Below are positions 28,525 to 37,119 of a stretch of DNA of 64,000 bases, piece after piece. The position numbers and the translations under genes were made by a program. Below the pieces are notes generated by a model. That model was not told where the DNA came from and made no database searches. It was given only the letters and a program-made list of their open reading frames with translations. Where the stretch lies: the NCBI GenBank assembly GCA_017640665.1, contig JAEPQE010000002.1:248001-312000 (forward strand), written 5' to 3'. Within the stretch, counting starts at the first letter, position 1. Every line of letters begins with the position of its first letter. The DNA is from Balneolaceae bacterium (GTDB lineage Bacteria; Bacteroidota; Rhodothermia; Balneolales; Balneolaceae).

Positions 28525-29715
28525 CTATGAATGGGTAATTCGAGTCTGTAAAGCTATTTTTTTTTCTTTTGAAATTGTACAAAAAACCAAAAATTCCTCC
28601 CTACCATCTTTAAGCCTGAATTTTTTTTTGATCTTATTCGCTCCCATCGGGAAATTCTTCGAAATCACATTAACAATACCTTTTGGATAGACTTTCTTAA
28701 TTTCTTTTTTATTGGGCTTGATGAGTTCAAGGACTTCAAAAACTCGTCCCGGAAAGTTTTCTATAATTATCTCTGAGGTGTAAAGGTGAGTATTGGGATG
28801 AAGCTTCCTTAGCCCAAATTTTGTTCCTGTTAAGTTAAACGCCCCTGCTTTTCTGATGGCTGAATTGGGTTCGTAGATATATTTCATAGGATTAGAGTAC
28901 TCTGAGGCTGCTTCGTTCTCCTCCTCCAAGGTAAAAGCAAATTTCTGATCTGGTTTAAGTTCTGAAATATTCCATGCCTCGATCTGAGGTGTAACGTCAG
29001 TATCTTTTTTCAGGTAAAAAAGCACCTCTTTCACTTCGTTATCCACCGCCAAAACCTGCGCTTTAAAAGTATCAGGGAGTAATTCCAAAGTACTTTTGAT
29101 ATCAATCATTGGTGAAGTTTTAATAACTACTTCGTTTCCTTTCTCTATCAAGAGCTCATATAACTCCACCACGTTGGGTTGATATTCCTCAAGACCAAAT
29201 ACTCGCTTCTTGTTAAAATCCCGACGGGATGGATCGAGATAAATCACATCAAAGTGACTATCAATTTTGGATAGAATATCACCTGCTTTGGCAATATGTG
29301 CTTCAAGCTGCCTCCCAAAAAGCTTAAAATTGAATTCCGTAATAGCTGCCAACTCTTTATTTGGCTCAACGTAAACGACACGTTCAAATCCACTACTCAT
29401 ATAGAATAAATCAACTCCGCTCCCCCCTGTTAAATCCAGAATCGAGTTCCCCTCAATCCAGCGGGATTTAAATTTTGCAGTAATCTCAGAGGAAGCCTGC
29501 TCCAGGTTTTCTTTTGGCGGAAAAATCACCTGCGGATTACCCCACCACTCAGGAAGTTTAGATTCGCTCTTTTGTCTTGAAGCAATCTGAATGGCAATTT
29601 CCCGAATAGGAAGTTCAGGATACTTCCTGGCTTGCAGAGCAATAGTAGCCGGATCATTATTTGCATGCTCCTGAATGAATCGGATAACTTCAGGGTTATT
29701 GATTTTCGAAATCAT
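28525..29715 (-). CDS. Class I SAM-dependent methyltransferase with THUMP-like C-terminal domain
   Basis: The 396-residue start at 29715 (MISKINNPEV) is preferred. A longer frame to 29835 would run into the neighbouring desaturase gene and lacks family similarity. The N-terminal helical part is followed by a Rossmann fold (SILDLTGGSGVDLFYMS, VVYVEPNKELA, DVIYLDPSRRD) and a C-terminal THUMP-like region (ENFPGRVFEVLELIKPNKKEIKKVYPKG). This Bacteroidota family is annotated only as a putative methyltransferase. Nucleic acid is a plausible substrate because of the DPSRRD motif. Confidence 0.8.
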   Translation of the reverse strand: MISKINNPEVIRFIQEHANNDPATIALQARKYPELPIREIAIQIASRQKSESKLPEWWGNPQVIFPPKENLEQASSEITAKFKSRWIEGNSILDLTGGSGVDLFYMSSGFERVVYVEPNKELAAITEFNFKLFGRQLEAHIAKAGDILSKIDSHFDVIYLDPSRRDFNKKRVFGLEEYQPNVVELYELLIEKGNEVVIKTSPMIDIKSTLELLPDTFKAQVLAVDNEVKEVLFYLKKDTDVTPQIEAWNISELKPDQKFAFTLEEENEAASEYSNPMKYIYEPNSAIRKAGAFNLTGTKFGLRKLHPNTHLYTSEIIIENFPGRVFEVLELIKPNKKEIKKVYPKGIVNVISKNFPMGANKIKKKFRLKDGREEFLVFCTISKEKKIALQTRITHS

Positions 29716-29755
29716 TTCGTAAGATACTTTTTCCTGAAATCTTAAAAACCTGTTT

Positions 29756-31228
29756 GTGAAAATATCTGTAATCGGCGCGGGAATCGGAGGTCTGGCATCA
29801 GCTTGCCTGTTGGCTTCAAGAGGGCATAAAGTCACCGTATATGAGAAGAATAGTCGAGTTGGTGGAAAGATGAACCTTGTTGAGGCTGAAGGATTTAGAT
29901 TTGATACCGGTCCAAGTTTGTTAACAATGCCTCATCTGTTAGAAAAGCTTTTCAACGAATGTGAACAAAGACTCGAAGATCACCTAAAACTCCTGCCCAT
30001 TTCTCCTATTTGTCGTTACAATTATCAGGATGGTACGGTTTTCGACTGTTTTGATGACCGGCTTAAAACGCAGTCAGAAATCGATCGAATCGCTCCCGAA
30101 GATTCCCAATCATATTCCCAGTTTCTTGATTACGCGGAATCCATTTATAACAAAACAGCGGATGCATTTATCTACAATCCTTTATATGATTTCTCAGATT
30201 TCCGAAACCTGGATTTGTTTTCTTTTTTTGGGATTGATGCCTTTTCGAAAGTAAGTGGGAAAATTGATGCTTATTTCGAATCTGAATATCTGCGGAAGTT
30301 CTTTAAGCGATTTACAACCTATAACGGTTCCTCTCCCTATCTTGCTCCCGCCACCCTGAACGTGATTCCTCACGTAGAACTCAATCAGGGTGGTTTTTAT
30401 GTGGATGGTGGTATGTACAAAATAGCCGAAACACTATTCTGGTTAGCTGGTTCCCTAGGAGTCGATTTTGTATTCAATGCTGAAGTTTCTGAAATCAACG
30501 TTTCAAATAAAAAAATAGATGGTATCTATGTAAATGGAGCGTTTCATAGCTCTGATTTAGTGGTTGCAAATAGTGATGCCACCGAAACAGTTGTACATCT
30601 GCTATCTGAAGTAGACATCCCAATAAAGAAAAAAGAAAAAGCGGCTGCTATTGAACCTTCCTGTTCAGGATTTGTGCTGCTACTCGGTATAGACACTCAA
30701 TACGAGCAACTCGTTCATCATAATATTTTCTTCAGTCAAAATTATGAGCAAGAATTCCAACAGATATTTGAACAAAAAGTGATGCCGGGTGATCCTACCA
30801 TCTATATTGCAAACACTTCCTTTTCAAATCCTTCTCACGCCCCGGAAGGTGGTTCAAATCTGTTCGTGTTGGTAAATGCGCCATATCTGTCAGAAAGCTA
30901 TGACTGGGATAAAGAATCGGCTAGCTATGGAAGCAAAGTAATCAAATCTTTGGAAGAACGAGGGCTTTCAGATTTATCTAGCCACATAACTTTCCAGAGC
31001 ATCATCACTCCCAAGGATTTTTATATAAAATACTTATCTAATAAAGGAAGTATTTATGGGACTTCCTCCAATAACAAGTTTGCAGCCTTTGTGCGACCAA
31101 GAAACAAATCCAGAGAAATTGACGGGCTTTATTTTGCGGGAGGATCGACACATCCTGGTGGAGGAATTCCGCTGGTTATACAATCCGCCTTTAATGTAGT
31201 GGAACTAATAGATCGTTATGAGGGCTGA
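29756..31228 (+). CDS. Phytoene desaturase-family carotenoid oxidoreductase (CrtI/CrtD-like)
   Basis: A GTG at 29756 begins a 490-residue FAD flavoprotein with the nucleotide loop VIGAGIGGLASA (5-16), YEKNSRVGGKM, TGPSLLTMPHLLEKLF and the C-terminal FAGGSTHPGGGIPLVIQSA. The central FTTYNGSSPYLAPATLNVIPHVE resembles the 1-hydroxycarotenoid 3,4-desaturase (CrtD) branch as much as CrtI. It should introduce double bonds into a carotenoid at the membrane. No other carotenoid genes are in the window. It is divergent from the methyltransferase. Confidence 0.85.
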   Translation: MKISVIGAGIGGLASACLLASRGHKVTVYEKNSRVGGKMNLVEAEGFRFDTGPSLLTMPHLLEKLFNECEQRLEDHLKLLPISPICRYNYQDGTVFDCFDDRLKTQSEIDRIAPEDSQSYSQFLDYAESIYNKTADAFIYNPLYDFSDFRNLDLFSFFGIDAFSKVSGKIDAYFESEYLRKFFKRFTTYNGSSPYLAPATLNVIPHVELNQGGFYVDGGMYKIAETLFWLAGSLGVDFVFNAEVSEINVSNKKIDGIYVNGAFHSSDLVVANSDATETVVHLLSEVDIPIKKKEKAAAIEPSCSGFVLLLGIDTQYEQLVHHNIFFSQNYEQEFQQIFEQKVMPGDPTIYIANTSFSNPSHAPEGGSNLFVLVNAPYLSESYDWDKESASYGSKVIKSLEERGLSDLSSHITFQSIITPKDFYIKYLSNKGSIYGTSSNNKFAAFVRPRNKSREIDGLYFAGGSTHPGGGIPLVIQSAFNVVELIDRYEG

Positions 31229-31731
31229 GCAACGCCTGCTTTTCCTAAATTGATAACTTCGACATTCTGAATTTTCCCGCTATCAATTTCAAATCGAATT
31301 ACCGTTCTGTATTCCTGAAATCCCTGCTTTCCTGCAGCTCCAGGGTTGATATACAACATCTTATTTTGCTCTTGATCACGGGCTACTTTTAAAATGTGGG
31401 AATGTCCACAAATAAAAACATCCGGAGTATTGTTCTCCATTTCTTCACGAATTGGAATGCAATACCGCCCGGGAATTCCTCCAATATGAGTCATCCAGAA
31501 GTCAATACCATCCCTTTCAAAACGCTGATGAAGTGGATATTCTTTACGGATATCCTGTCCATCAATATTGCCATACACCCCTAGAACCGGAGCTATTTCT
31601 TTAAGCTTATCGGCTATCTGGATAGTCCCGAAATCACCGGCATGCCAAATCTCATCACAGTCTTTGAAATAATCAAAAACCTGAGGATCAAGATAATTGT
31701 GAGTGTCCGAAATAAGGCCGATTTTGATCAT
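31216..31731 (-). CDS. YfcE/MJ0936-type metallophosphoesterase
   Basis: A compact 171-residue calcineurin-like phosphoesterase. Metal-ligand motifs appear in order: ISDTHNYLD, HAGDFG, GVYGNIDGQD, WMTHIGG and CGHSHILK, followed by INPGAAG. This is the YfcE class of phosphodiesterases. Its 3' end overlaps the convergent desaturase gene by 13 bases. The physiological substrate is unknown. Confidence 0.9.
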   Translation of the reverse strand: MIKIGLISDTHNYLDPQVFDYFKDCDEIWHAGDFGTIQIADKLKEIAPVLGVYGNIDGQDIRKEYPLHQRFERDGIDFWMTHIGGIPGRYCIPIREEMENNTPDVFICGHSHILKVARDQEQNKMLYINPGAAGKQGFQEYRTVIRFEIDSGKIQNVEVINLGKAGVAQPS

Positions 31732-31836
31732 ACAATTTTGCTATCATCCTTGCCGGTTGTATAGCCAACAAAGAAACGACATTTTCTAATTTTCTCCTAT
31801 AGCAAAGCACAACATTCATAATTTCTAATTCATTCG

Positions 31837-32844
31837 TTGAAAGGCTTTAGTATAATCATAGTAACATGGAACGGGTTAAATCACCTGAAAACTTTCCTCC
31901 CTTCCGTGGTTGAAACTGATTATGAAAATTTTGAAATCATTCTTGCTGATAATGCCTCCACCGACGGATCGATTGAATGGGTTAAGCAGCACTTTCCAAC
32001 TGTTAAAATTGCTTCTTTCGATGATAACTATGGCTATACCGGGGGTAACAATCGTGCAGTTCCTTTCGCAACTAAGGAAATTCTCTTATTTCTCAACAAT
32101 GATGTAAAAGTTGTTCCTGAATGGCTCAAGGGATTGAATACTCTTTTCGAAACCGACACTCAAATCGCTGCGGCGCAGCCTAAAATTTTGTCTTATAAGC
32201 AGCCTGACTATTTTGAATATGCGGGTGCTGCAGGTGGATTTCTAGATAATCTGGGATATCCTTTTTGTAGAGGACGTTTACTCGATACTTATGAAAAAGA
32301 TGAAGGTCAATATGACTCAGTAGTTGATATAACCTGGGCTTCAGGGGCCGCTCTTGCAATCAAAAAGAAAATTTTCGATGAACTGGAGGGTTTTGATGAA
32401 GACTTTGAATTTCACATGGAAGAAATTGATTTGTGCTGGCGAGTAATTAATCGTGGTCATACTGTTAAGTTCACACCACAAAGTATTGTCTATCATCTAG
32501 GTGGGGGTTCACTTCCGATGGGAAGTTCCAGAAAAGTATACTACAATTTCAGAAATAACCTGTTTATGCTTTGGAAGAATCTCCCATCATCACAGCTTTG
32601 GTATAAAATTGTTACTCGCTTAGTCTTAGATCAAATTGCCGCACTTCGCTCACTGGTTTCGGGGAGGCCAAATGAATTCTTAACCATCATTAAAGCACAC
32701 CTACATTTTATTTTTGGATTAGCTAAAGTTCATCGAAAAAGAAAACTGATTACCAGGAATCCGGACACAAACGCTTTGCAACCTTTTTCTCTGGTTTGGC
32801 AGTATTTTATCAGAGGAAAACGAAAGTATCCTGAGCTTTTCTAA
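31837..32844 (+). CDS. Glycosyltransferase family 2
   Basis: A TTG at 31837 is the only plausible start before an in-frame stop, giving MKGFSIIIVTWNG. The 335-residue protein has a GT-A fold with LADNASTDGS, LLFLNNDVKVVPEWL as the DxD-like site, and FDEDFEFHMEEIDLCWRVINRGH. This is the rhamnosyltransferase-like group that adds sugars to cell-surface polysaccharide. The C-terminal part is basic and may lie on the membrane. It is followed three bases later by the M50-like gene. Confidence 0.88.
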   Translation: MKGFSIIIVTWNGLNHLKTFLPSVVETDYENFEIILADNASTDGSIEWVKQHFPTVKIASFDDNYGYTGGNNRAVPFATKEILLFLNNDVKVVPEWLKGLNTLFETDTQIAAAQPKILSYKQPDYFEYAGAAGGFLDNLGYPFCRGRLLDTYEKDEGQYDSVVDITWASGAALAIKKKIFDELEGFDEDFEFHMEEIDLCWRVINRGHTVKFTPQSIVYHLGGGSLPMGSSRKVYYNFRNNLFMLWKNLPSSQLWYKIVTRLVLDQIAALRSLVSGRPNEFLTIIKAHLHFIFGLAKVHRKRKLITRNPDTNALQPFSLVWQYFIRGKRKYPELF

Positions 32845-32846
32845 AT

Positions 32847-33479
32847 ATGAATATTGAGAAATACATAGACGGGGTAATTCCCTTTATTAAAAAATGGTGG
32901 TTTTCATTCATTCTCATCGTTCCTATATGGATAACCATTGAACGGGTAGTTTTGGCATTAACAGAAAATATAATGGTAGCCGTTAACTACCCCTACCCTC
33001 CCTTATTAGGCTTTTTTTTCTTGGTGATTGATAACCTGGACTTGATTCTTCACGAAGGCGGACATACTATTTTCGGTTTCTTTGGATGGAGATTCTTAGC
33101 CATTCTGGGGGGAAGCTTAATGGCTGTATTGATTCCTTTTCTTCTATTTTTGACAGCTTGGAATAAGAAGCAGAAAATCCTGGCTCAGGCATGTCTTTTT
33201 CAAATGGGTTACAGCACTTTTGTGTCGGCTGTGTATTGTGCTGATGCTTACCACAAAATCCTGCCGTTAATTGGAAATGATGAATCTAAAGCCGGACATG
33301 ATTATGCTAATATGCTTAGTCATTTCTATATGGTAGACAAGAATATGGAAGTAGCCTGGATAATTTTTGCATTCGGAGTTTTGTTTTTACTTCTTTGCCT
33401 GATTTGGCCGCTATTGTACAGAAGGGAAACCGAATATGTGGATTTGAGCAAAGAGTTAGAAAAAAGCGGGCTTAATTGA
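32847..33479 (+). CDS. Integral membrane protein with HExxH motif (M50-like)
   Basis: The 210-residue protein has about five hydrophobic segments. In the second lies LILHEGGHTIFGFFG, with H69-E70-G71-G72-H73 fitting the HExxH zinc motif of intramembrane M50 proteases. It is much shorter than typical site-2 proteases and I see no clear second-ligand motif, so activity is uncertain. It is coupled to the glycosyltransferase and ends in a hairpin region. Confidence 0.6.
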   Translation: MNIEKYIDGVIPFIKKWWFSFILIVPIWITIERVVLALTENIMVAVNYPYPPLLGFFFLVIDNLDLILHEGGHTIFGFFGWRFLAILGGSLMAVLIPFLLFLTAWNKKQKILAQACLFQMGYSTFVSAVYCADAYHKILPLIGNDESKAGHDYANMLSHFYMVDKNMEVAWIIFAFGVLFLLLCLIWPLLYRRETEYVDLSKELEKSGLN

Positions 33480-33487
33480 GCCCGCTT
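33460..33487 (-). terminator. Rho-independent terminator
   Basis: A perfect 9-bp stem (AAGCGGGCT/AGCCCGCTT, loop of six) lies between convergent genes. On the minus strand it is followed by a T-run, so it ends the DUF1761 transcript. It overlaps the last codons of the M50-like gene on the other strand. Confidence 0.75.
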
Positions 33488-33504
33488 CTTAAACTGTAAA
33501 GAAA

Positions 33505-33906
33505 CTATCTCCAGGCTCCTAGTACCAAGCCCATCAAAGTAAATACAACTACCCAATAGCCTCCCTGAATGAAAGAAAGTTTAAAAGAGCGCTGTTCATA
33601 CAAGTTATTAATAATCATCGTTGGTAAAATCCAACCTGCACCTGTTAAAAACCCATAAAAGGCTCCCATAGCAAGATCGATTGAGTCGTCAGCTAAAAAC
33701 ATAGCCAGGCAATAGGTCATAATAACTTGCAAAACAAAAGTTGTTCCGAAAATCTTCGCCATATTCCCCGATTGCTGTTTTTCCTCGGTCATTCCAACTT
33801 CTGCCATCCAGGCTTTACCGAAAAGTGGTCCATACCACAAAAAGCCTACAACAAACCCGATTAATGAGGCTACCAGAACTGCTAAATAATTGATTTCAGC
33901 TTCCAT
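33505..33906 (-). CDS. DUF1761 membrane protein
   Basis: From the ATG at 33906 the protein has 133 residues with four membrane helices (NYLAVLVASLIGFVVGFLWYGPLFGKAWM near the N terminus). The FLWYGPLFGKAWMAEVG motif is characteristic of DUF1761. The family has no known function. The longer frame starts at a TTG and is less likely. It is a single gene with its own terminator. Confidence 0.85.
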   Translation of the reverse strand: MEAEINYLAVLVASLIGFVVGFLWYGPLFGKAWMAEVGMTEEKQQSGNMAKIFGTTFVLQVIMTYCLAMFLADDSIDLAMGAFYGFLTGAGWILPTMIINNLYEQRSFKLSFIQGGYWVVVFTLMGLVLGAWR

Positions 33907-33998
33907 ATTATACTCCAAAATTAATTAGTTAATGATAATCCGACCAGGCTCAGCTATTAACTGAGCGCCAATGAATTAACTAAAAAAAGAGCACTACT

Positions 33999-35276
33999 TC
34001 AATCAGAGTTATTATTCACTAATCCGGCTCTTTCTTTTTTGTAATCATCCCATTCAAAGTCTTTCAAAAATTTGAGTGCTTTATTTGCTCCTACTTCGAA
34101 TAGATCAACTTTCTTTTGAAGAGGCATGTTAAAATCCAACCAGTTAAATATTTCTTCATTTGGATCAATAGATGTAATTAAATGACGGTAATCAGGGTTT
34201 TTGAAAATGAAATCATAGTCGGATAAATGTCTGACTGTTCCCAGCATTGAACCACTAAATTGGAATAGTTTTTCAGTTTTATTTTGTTTCTTCCTTAAAG
34301 CGCTAAGTTTTGCACCAAAGGTTGGACGAGACGGGACGCCTTCACTAATATGAAAAACATTAATTGGAAAATTTGATAGTAACCCTCCGTCCACAAATTT
34401 TACTTCTTCCGGTATGTCTCCGTCATAACCTACCGTCTCATTCCAGATTATCTCTGTTTCGGATCCTTTGTTTGGGATATTGGAAACCTTCATGGGAGTA
34501 AAAAAGAATGGAATAGACATTGAAGCCCTAACCAACTTCGAAGGATTTACTCCAGAAGGCTTTTCCCAATACAAATTAGTCATTTCAGGAAACTTTGCTT
34601 TTGTTTGAGTAGTAATATCTGAAGCGATAAACACTAAGCCGGCCTCATCAGGTCGTTTCCAAACTGCATTTGATTCTTCTGCTCTTCTTCTCAAAGAATC
34701 AGGAATTTCCCTTCTCCGATGTAACAGGTCATCAATACTTTGAATACCATTATCAGATAGTATTTCTGAAATCCAATGCTCGAACTTATTTCCCGGATTT
34801 AATCCAAGCTTCGACATTAGGTCTATGATAATACCTACTGTAGCTAATAATGCGCGGGAATAGAAAACCAGTTTCCCTTTTTTATCAATATAAGCCTGGA
34901 TGAACTTCCGGGTAGACTTTCTCCCATCTACAAATTCGATAAGATTCTGATCTTCAAGAATTTCAAGGATCCTCTCAGATTTAGGACTGTCGATTGAACC
35001 TGTTGCAGCCAACAACATGGTATTAATCGCCCCGGCTGAAGTTCCGGCTAAGGAAAAGAAACGGATACCTGCTTTTTCCATGATATACGTGTACCCTACC
35101 AAAGCTATTCCTAACACTCCTCCTCCTTCCTGAACCAAGTCAACATATTGATTCCCTCTATCATCAACGATATCAGAAAATTCTTTTCCTGATTCTTTTA
35201 AAGAAATAGCTTCTGCTACATATCGCTTAATTCTGGAATCATTCAGATAAAGATTAGTTCTTTCTTCTAACGTCAT
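33999..35276 (-). CDS. Patatin-like phospholipase
   Basis: The start at 35276 (MTLEERTNLY) follows the nuclease stop by seven bases. A longer frame would be read through the nuclease gene in another phase. The 425-residue protein has the patatin oxyanion motif GGGVLG (51-56), the nucleophile serine S80 in GTSAG and the aspartate in VDGGLLSNFPI. It is expected to hydrolyse acyl lipids. No signal peptide is seen, so it is probably cytoplasmic or injected by a system not present here. Confidence 0.87.
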   Translation of the reverse strand: MTLEERTNLYLNDSRIKRYVAEAISLKESGKEFSDIVDDRGNQYVDLVQEGGGVLGIALVGYTYIMEKAGIRFFSLAGTSAGAINTMLLAATGSIDSPKSERILEILEDQNLIEFVDGRKSTRKFIQAYIDKKGKLVFYSRALLATVGIIIDLMSKLGLNPGNKFEHWISEILSDNGIQSIDDLLHRRREIPDSLRRRAEESNAVWKRPDEAGLVFIASDITTQTKAKFPEMTNLYWEKPSGVNPSKLVRASMSIPFFFTPMKVSNIPNKGSETEIIWNETVGYDGDIPEEVKFVDGGLLSNFPINVFHISEGVPSRPTFGAKLSALRKKQNKTEKLFQFSGSMLGTVRHLSDYDFIFKNPDYRHLITSIDPNEEIFNWLDFNMPLQKKVDLFEVGANKALKFLKDFEWDDYKKERAGLVNNNSD

Positions 35277-35283
35277 GATATCC

Positions 35284-36135
35284 TCAATTGCTTTTTTGAA
35301 CTTCAAAATAAAGTAGCCCATGATCAGAGAATTTACCAACCCAATCATCCTGAGCCTGAATGCCAGTTTCTTTATTCCAACCACGCATATCCACATCCGC
35401 TCCTGAAAACTGCTTGAACTGAAGATGATCAGCAGCAACAACATGATCGAGATTGCTTTTCGGAATACTTGAACCGCTTCCATTATTGTAAGAAAAAGGG
35501 TGGTTTTTGGTTAAGACCCGCATATCCCTGTATCGACATTTACGATGTAATTCAGCAATTTCCCCTTCGCTTGAAATATCATAAACATCTCTCGGATAGT
35601 AATTAAGACCCATCGTATTTAAGTCTCCCATAAAAATGTAATTAACCGGTTTAGGAGTAGTTCCGGTTGCATTTGCAGTGGCTTTCGCCGCTTTATTTAA
35701 TACCACCCTGAAATCAAAAGCCCTGGTAATCATATCATTTCTCAGCCCAAAGCCCTTCGGATCGTTCATACTCTTAAGATGAAGAAACAAAAGTGGGTAA
35801 TATTCCCCATCTACAGAAACAGTAACCAAAACACCTGGCCTGAGTGCAGCCTGACCTGATTTAAACTGCACTTTTTGTGTGATGTACGCTTGCATCGACT
35901 TCTTAACGCCAACCATGATTTCTTGAGTCTGAGCGCCTTCAGTTATAAAAAACTGATGATCAGGCATAGCTTCCATGAATGGGCGGAAGACACGACTGCT
36001 TTTAACTTCATAGACTGCAAAAATATCAGGATTTTGGTCCGCCATAAATTGTACGCAATCATTAATTTTATGTATGTTTTTTGAGTCGCCGAAATGTTCA
36101 ACATTCCATGACGCGACAGAAAATGCTTTTGCCAT
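35284..36135 (-). CDS. Endonuclease/exonuclease/phosphatase family protein
   Basis: The 283-residue protein opens with ASWNVEHFGDSKNI, the asparagine and glutamate signature of the EEP (DNase I-like) fold. It continues with FLHLKSMNDP, IFMGDLNTMG and a C-terminal NLDHVVAADHL and SDHGLLYFEV, which supply the remaining metal and catalytic residues. The substrate may be DNA or a phospholipid-type phosphodiester. It has no signal peptide and forms a two-gene unit with the patatin. Confidence 0.85.
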   Translation of the reverse strand: MAKAFSVASWNVEHFGDSKNIHKINDCVQFMADQNPDIFAVYEVKSSRVFRPFMEAMPDHQFFITEGAQTQEIMVGVKKSMQAYITQKVQFKSGQAALRPGVLVTVSVDGEYYPLLFLHLKSMNDPKGFGLRNDMITRAFDFRVVLNKAAKATANATGTTPKPVNYIFMGDLNTMGLNYYPRDVYDISSEGEIAELHRKCRYRDMRVLTKNHPFSYNNGSGSSIPKSNLDHVVAADHLQFKQFSGADVDMRGWNKETGIQAQDDWVGKFSDHGLLYFEVQKSN

Positions 36136-36143
36136 AGTTTTCG

Positions 36144-36151
36144 TACCTTTG
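36144..36151 (+). promoter_or_regulatory. Candidate -10 box upstream of deoC
   Basis: TACCTTTG matches the Bacteroidota -10 consensus TAnnTTTG about 50 bases before the deoC start. No well-spaced TTG -33 element is seen, so this is tentative. Confidence 0.3.
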
Positions 36152-36201
36152 TTACGGTTTCTAGTAAAGACCGATCAAAGCCTAACTCCTTACATTAGAA
36201 A

Positions 36202-37101
36202 ATGAGTACAACCGATTTTTCAGTTACAACTCCAATAGACCATGTTGCTGTTGAAGAGCGTGTAGCCCGACTGAATAAACGCAGCATCAAAAAAGATTCT
36301 AAGATCCAGGCGCTTAAAATGGCGTTAAGTATGATGGATTTAACCACACTGGAAGGAAAGGATTCTGAAGGAAAAGTAATCCAGTTGTGCCAGAAAGCTA
36401 AGCTCCCTTACGCACCCATGCCCGATCTTCCAACGGTGGCTGCTGTATGTGTGTACCCTACCATGGTTAGAACTGCAAAAGATCAGGTAAAAGGCTCAGG
36501 CATTAATGTAGCCAGTGTGGCAACCGCATTCCCTAGTGGAATGGCTCCCCTCTCTGTTAGAATTGATGATACCAAATTTGCAGTAGATGAAGGTGCAGAT
36601 GAAGTAGATATGGTGATAAGCCGCGGGGCATTTCTATCAGGAGAGTACAATCAGGTTTTTGATGAAATTGCTGCGATCAAAGAAGCCTGTGGAAAAGCTC
36701 ACCTTAAAGTGATTTTAGAAACAGGTGAACTTCACACGTATGAAAATGTTCGAAAAGCCAGTGATTTAGCAATGGAAGCTGGTGGTGATTTTATCAAAAC
36801 ATCAACTGGTAAGATTAGTCCGGCGGCAACCCAACCTGTTACGTTAGTAATGCTCGAAGCTATTCGTGATTATTATTATAAAACAGGAAAAATGGTTGGA
36901 ATGAAACCAGCCGGAGGTATTAGAACCGCGAAACAAGCACTTCAATATTTAGTGTTAGTAAAAGAAACCCTGGGAGCAGCCTGGCTCAATAACGAGTATT
37001 TCAGATTTGGAGCCAGCTCGTTAGCTAATGATGTGCTCATGCAAATTGTAAAACAACAAACCGGCCAATATCAGTCAGCCGATTATTTTTCAGTGGATTA
37101 A
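36202..37101 (+). CDS. deoC: Deoxyribose-phosphate aldolase
   Basis: DeoC cleaves 2-deoxyribose 5-phosphate into acetaldehyde and glyceraldehyde 3-phosphate. The 299-residue long form has D136 in EVDMVI, the Schiff-base lysine K199 in DFIKTSTGK and the second lysine K235 in GMKPAGGIRTA. It heads an operon with two aldehyde dehydrogenase-family genes, which suggests that the acetaldehyde produced is oxidised next to the aldolase. Confidence 0.95.
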   Translation: MSTTDFSVTTPIDHVAVEERVARLNKRSIKKDSKIQALKMALSMMDLTTLEGKDSEGKVIQLCQKAKLPYAPMPDLPTVAAVCVYPTMVRTAKDQVKGSGINVASVATAFPSGMAPLSVRIDDTKFAVDEGADEVDMVISRGAFLSGEYNQVFDEIAAIKEACGKAHLKVILETGELHTYENVRKASDLAMEAGGDFIKTSTGKISPAATQPVTLVMLEAIRDYYYKTGKMVGMKPAGGIRTAKQALQYLVLVKETLGAAWLNNEYFRFGASSLANDVLMQIVKQQTGQYQSADYFSVD

Positions 37102-37119
37102 GAAATTCAGGATTAGATT

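Noticed and set aside
35277-35483. N-terminal extension of the patatin
   Set aside because: It lies in another frame of the nuclease gene. The family-like start is at 35276.
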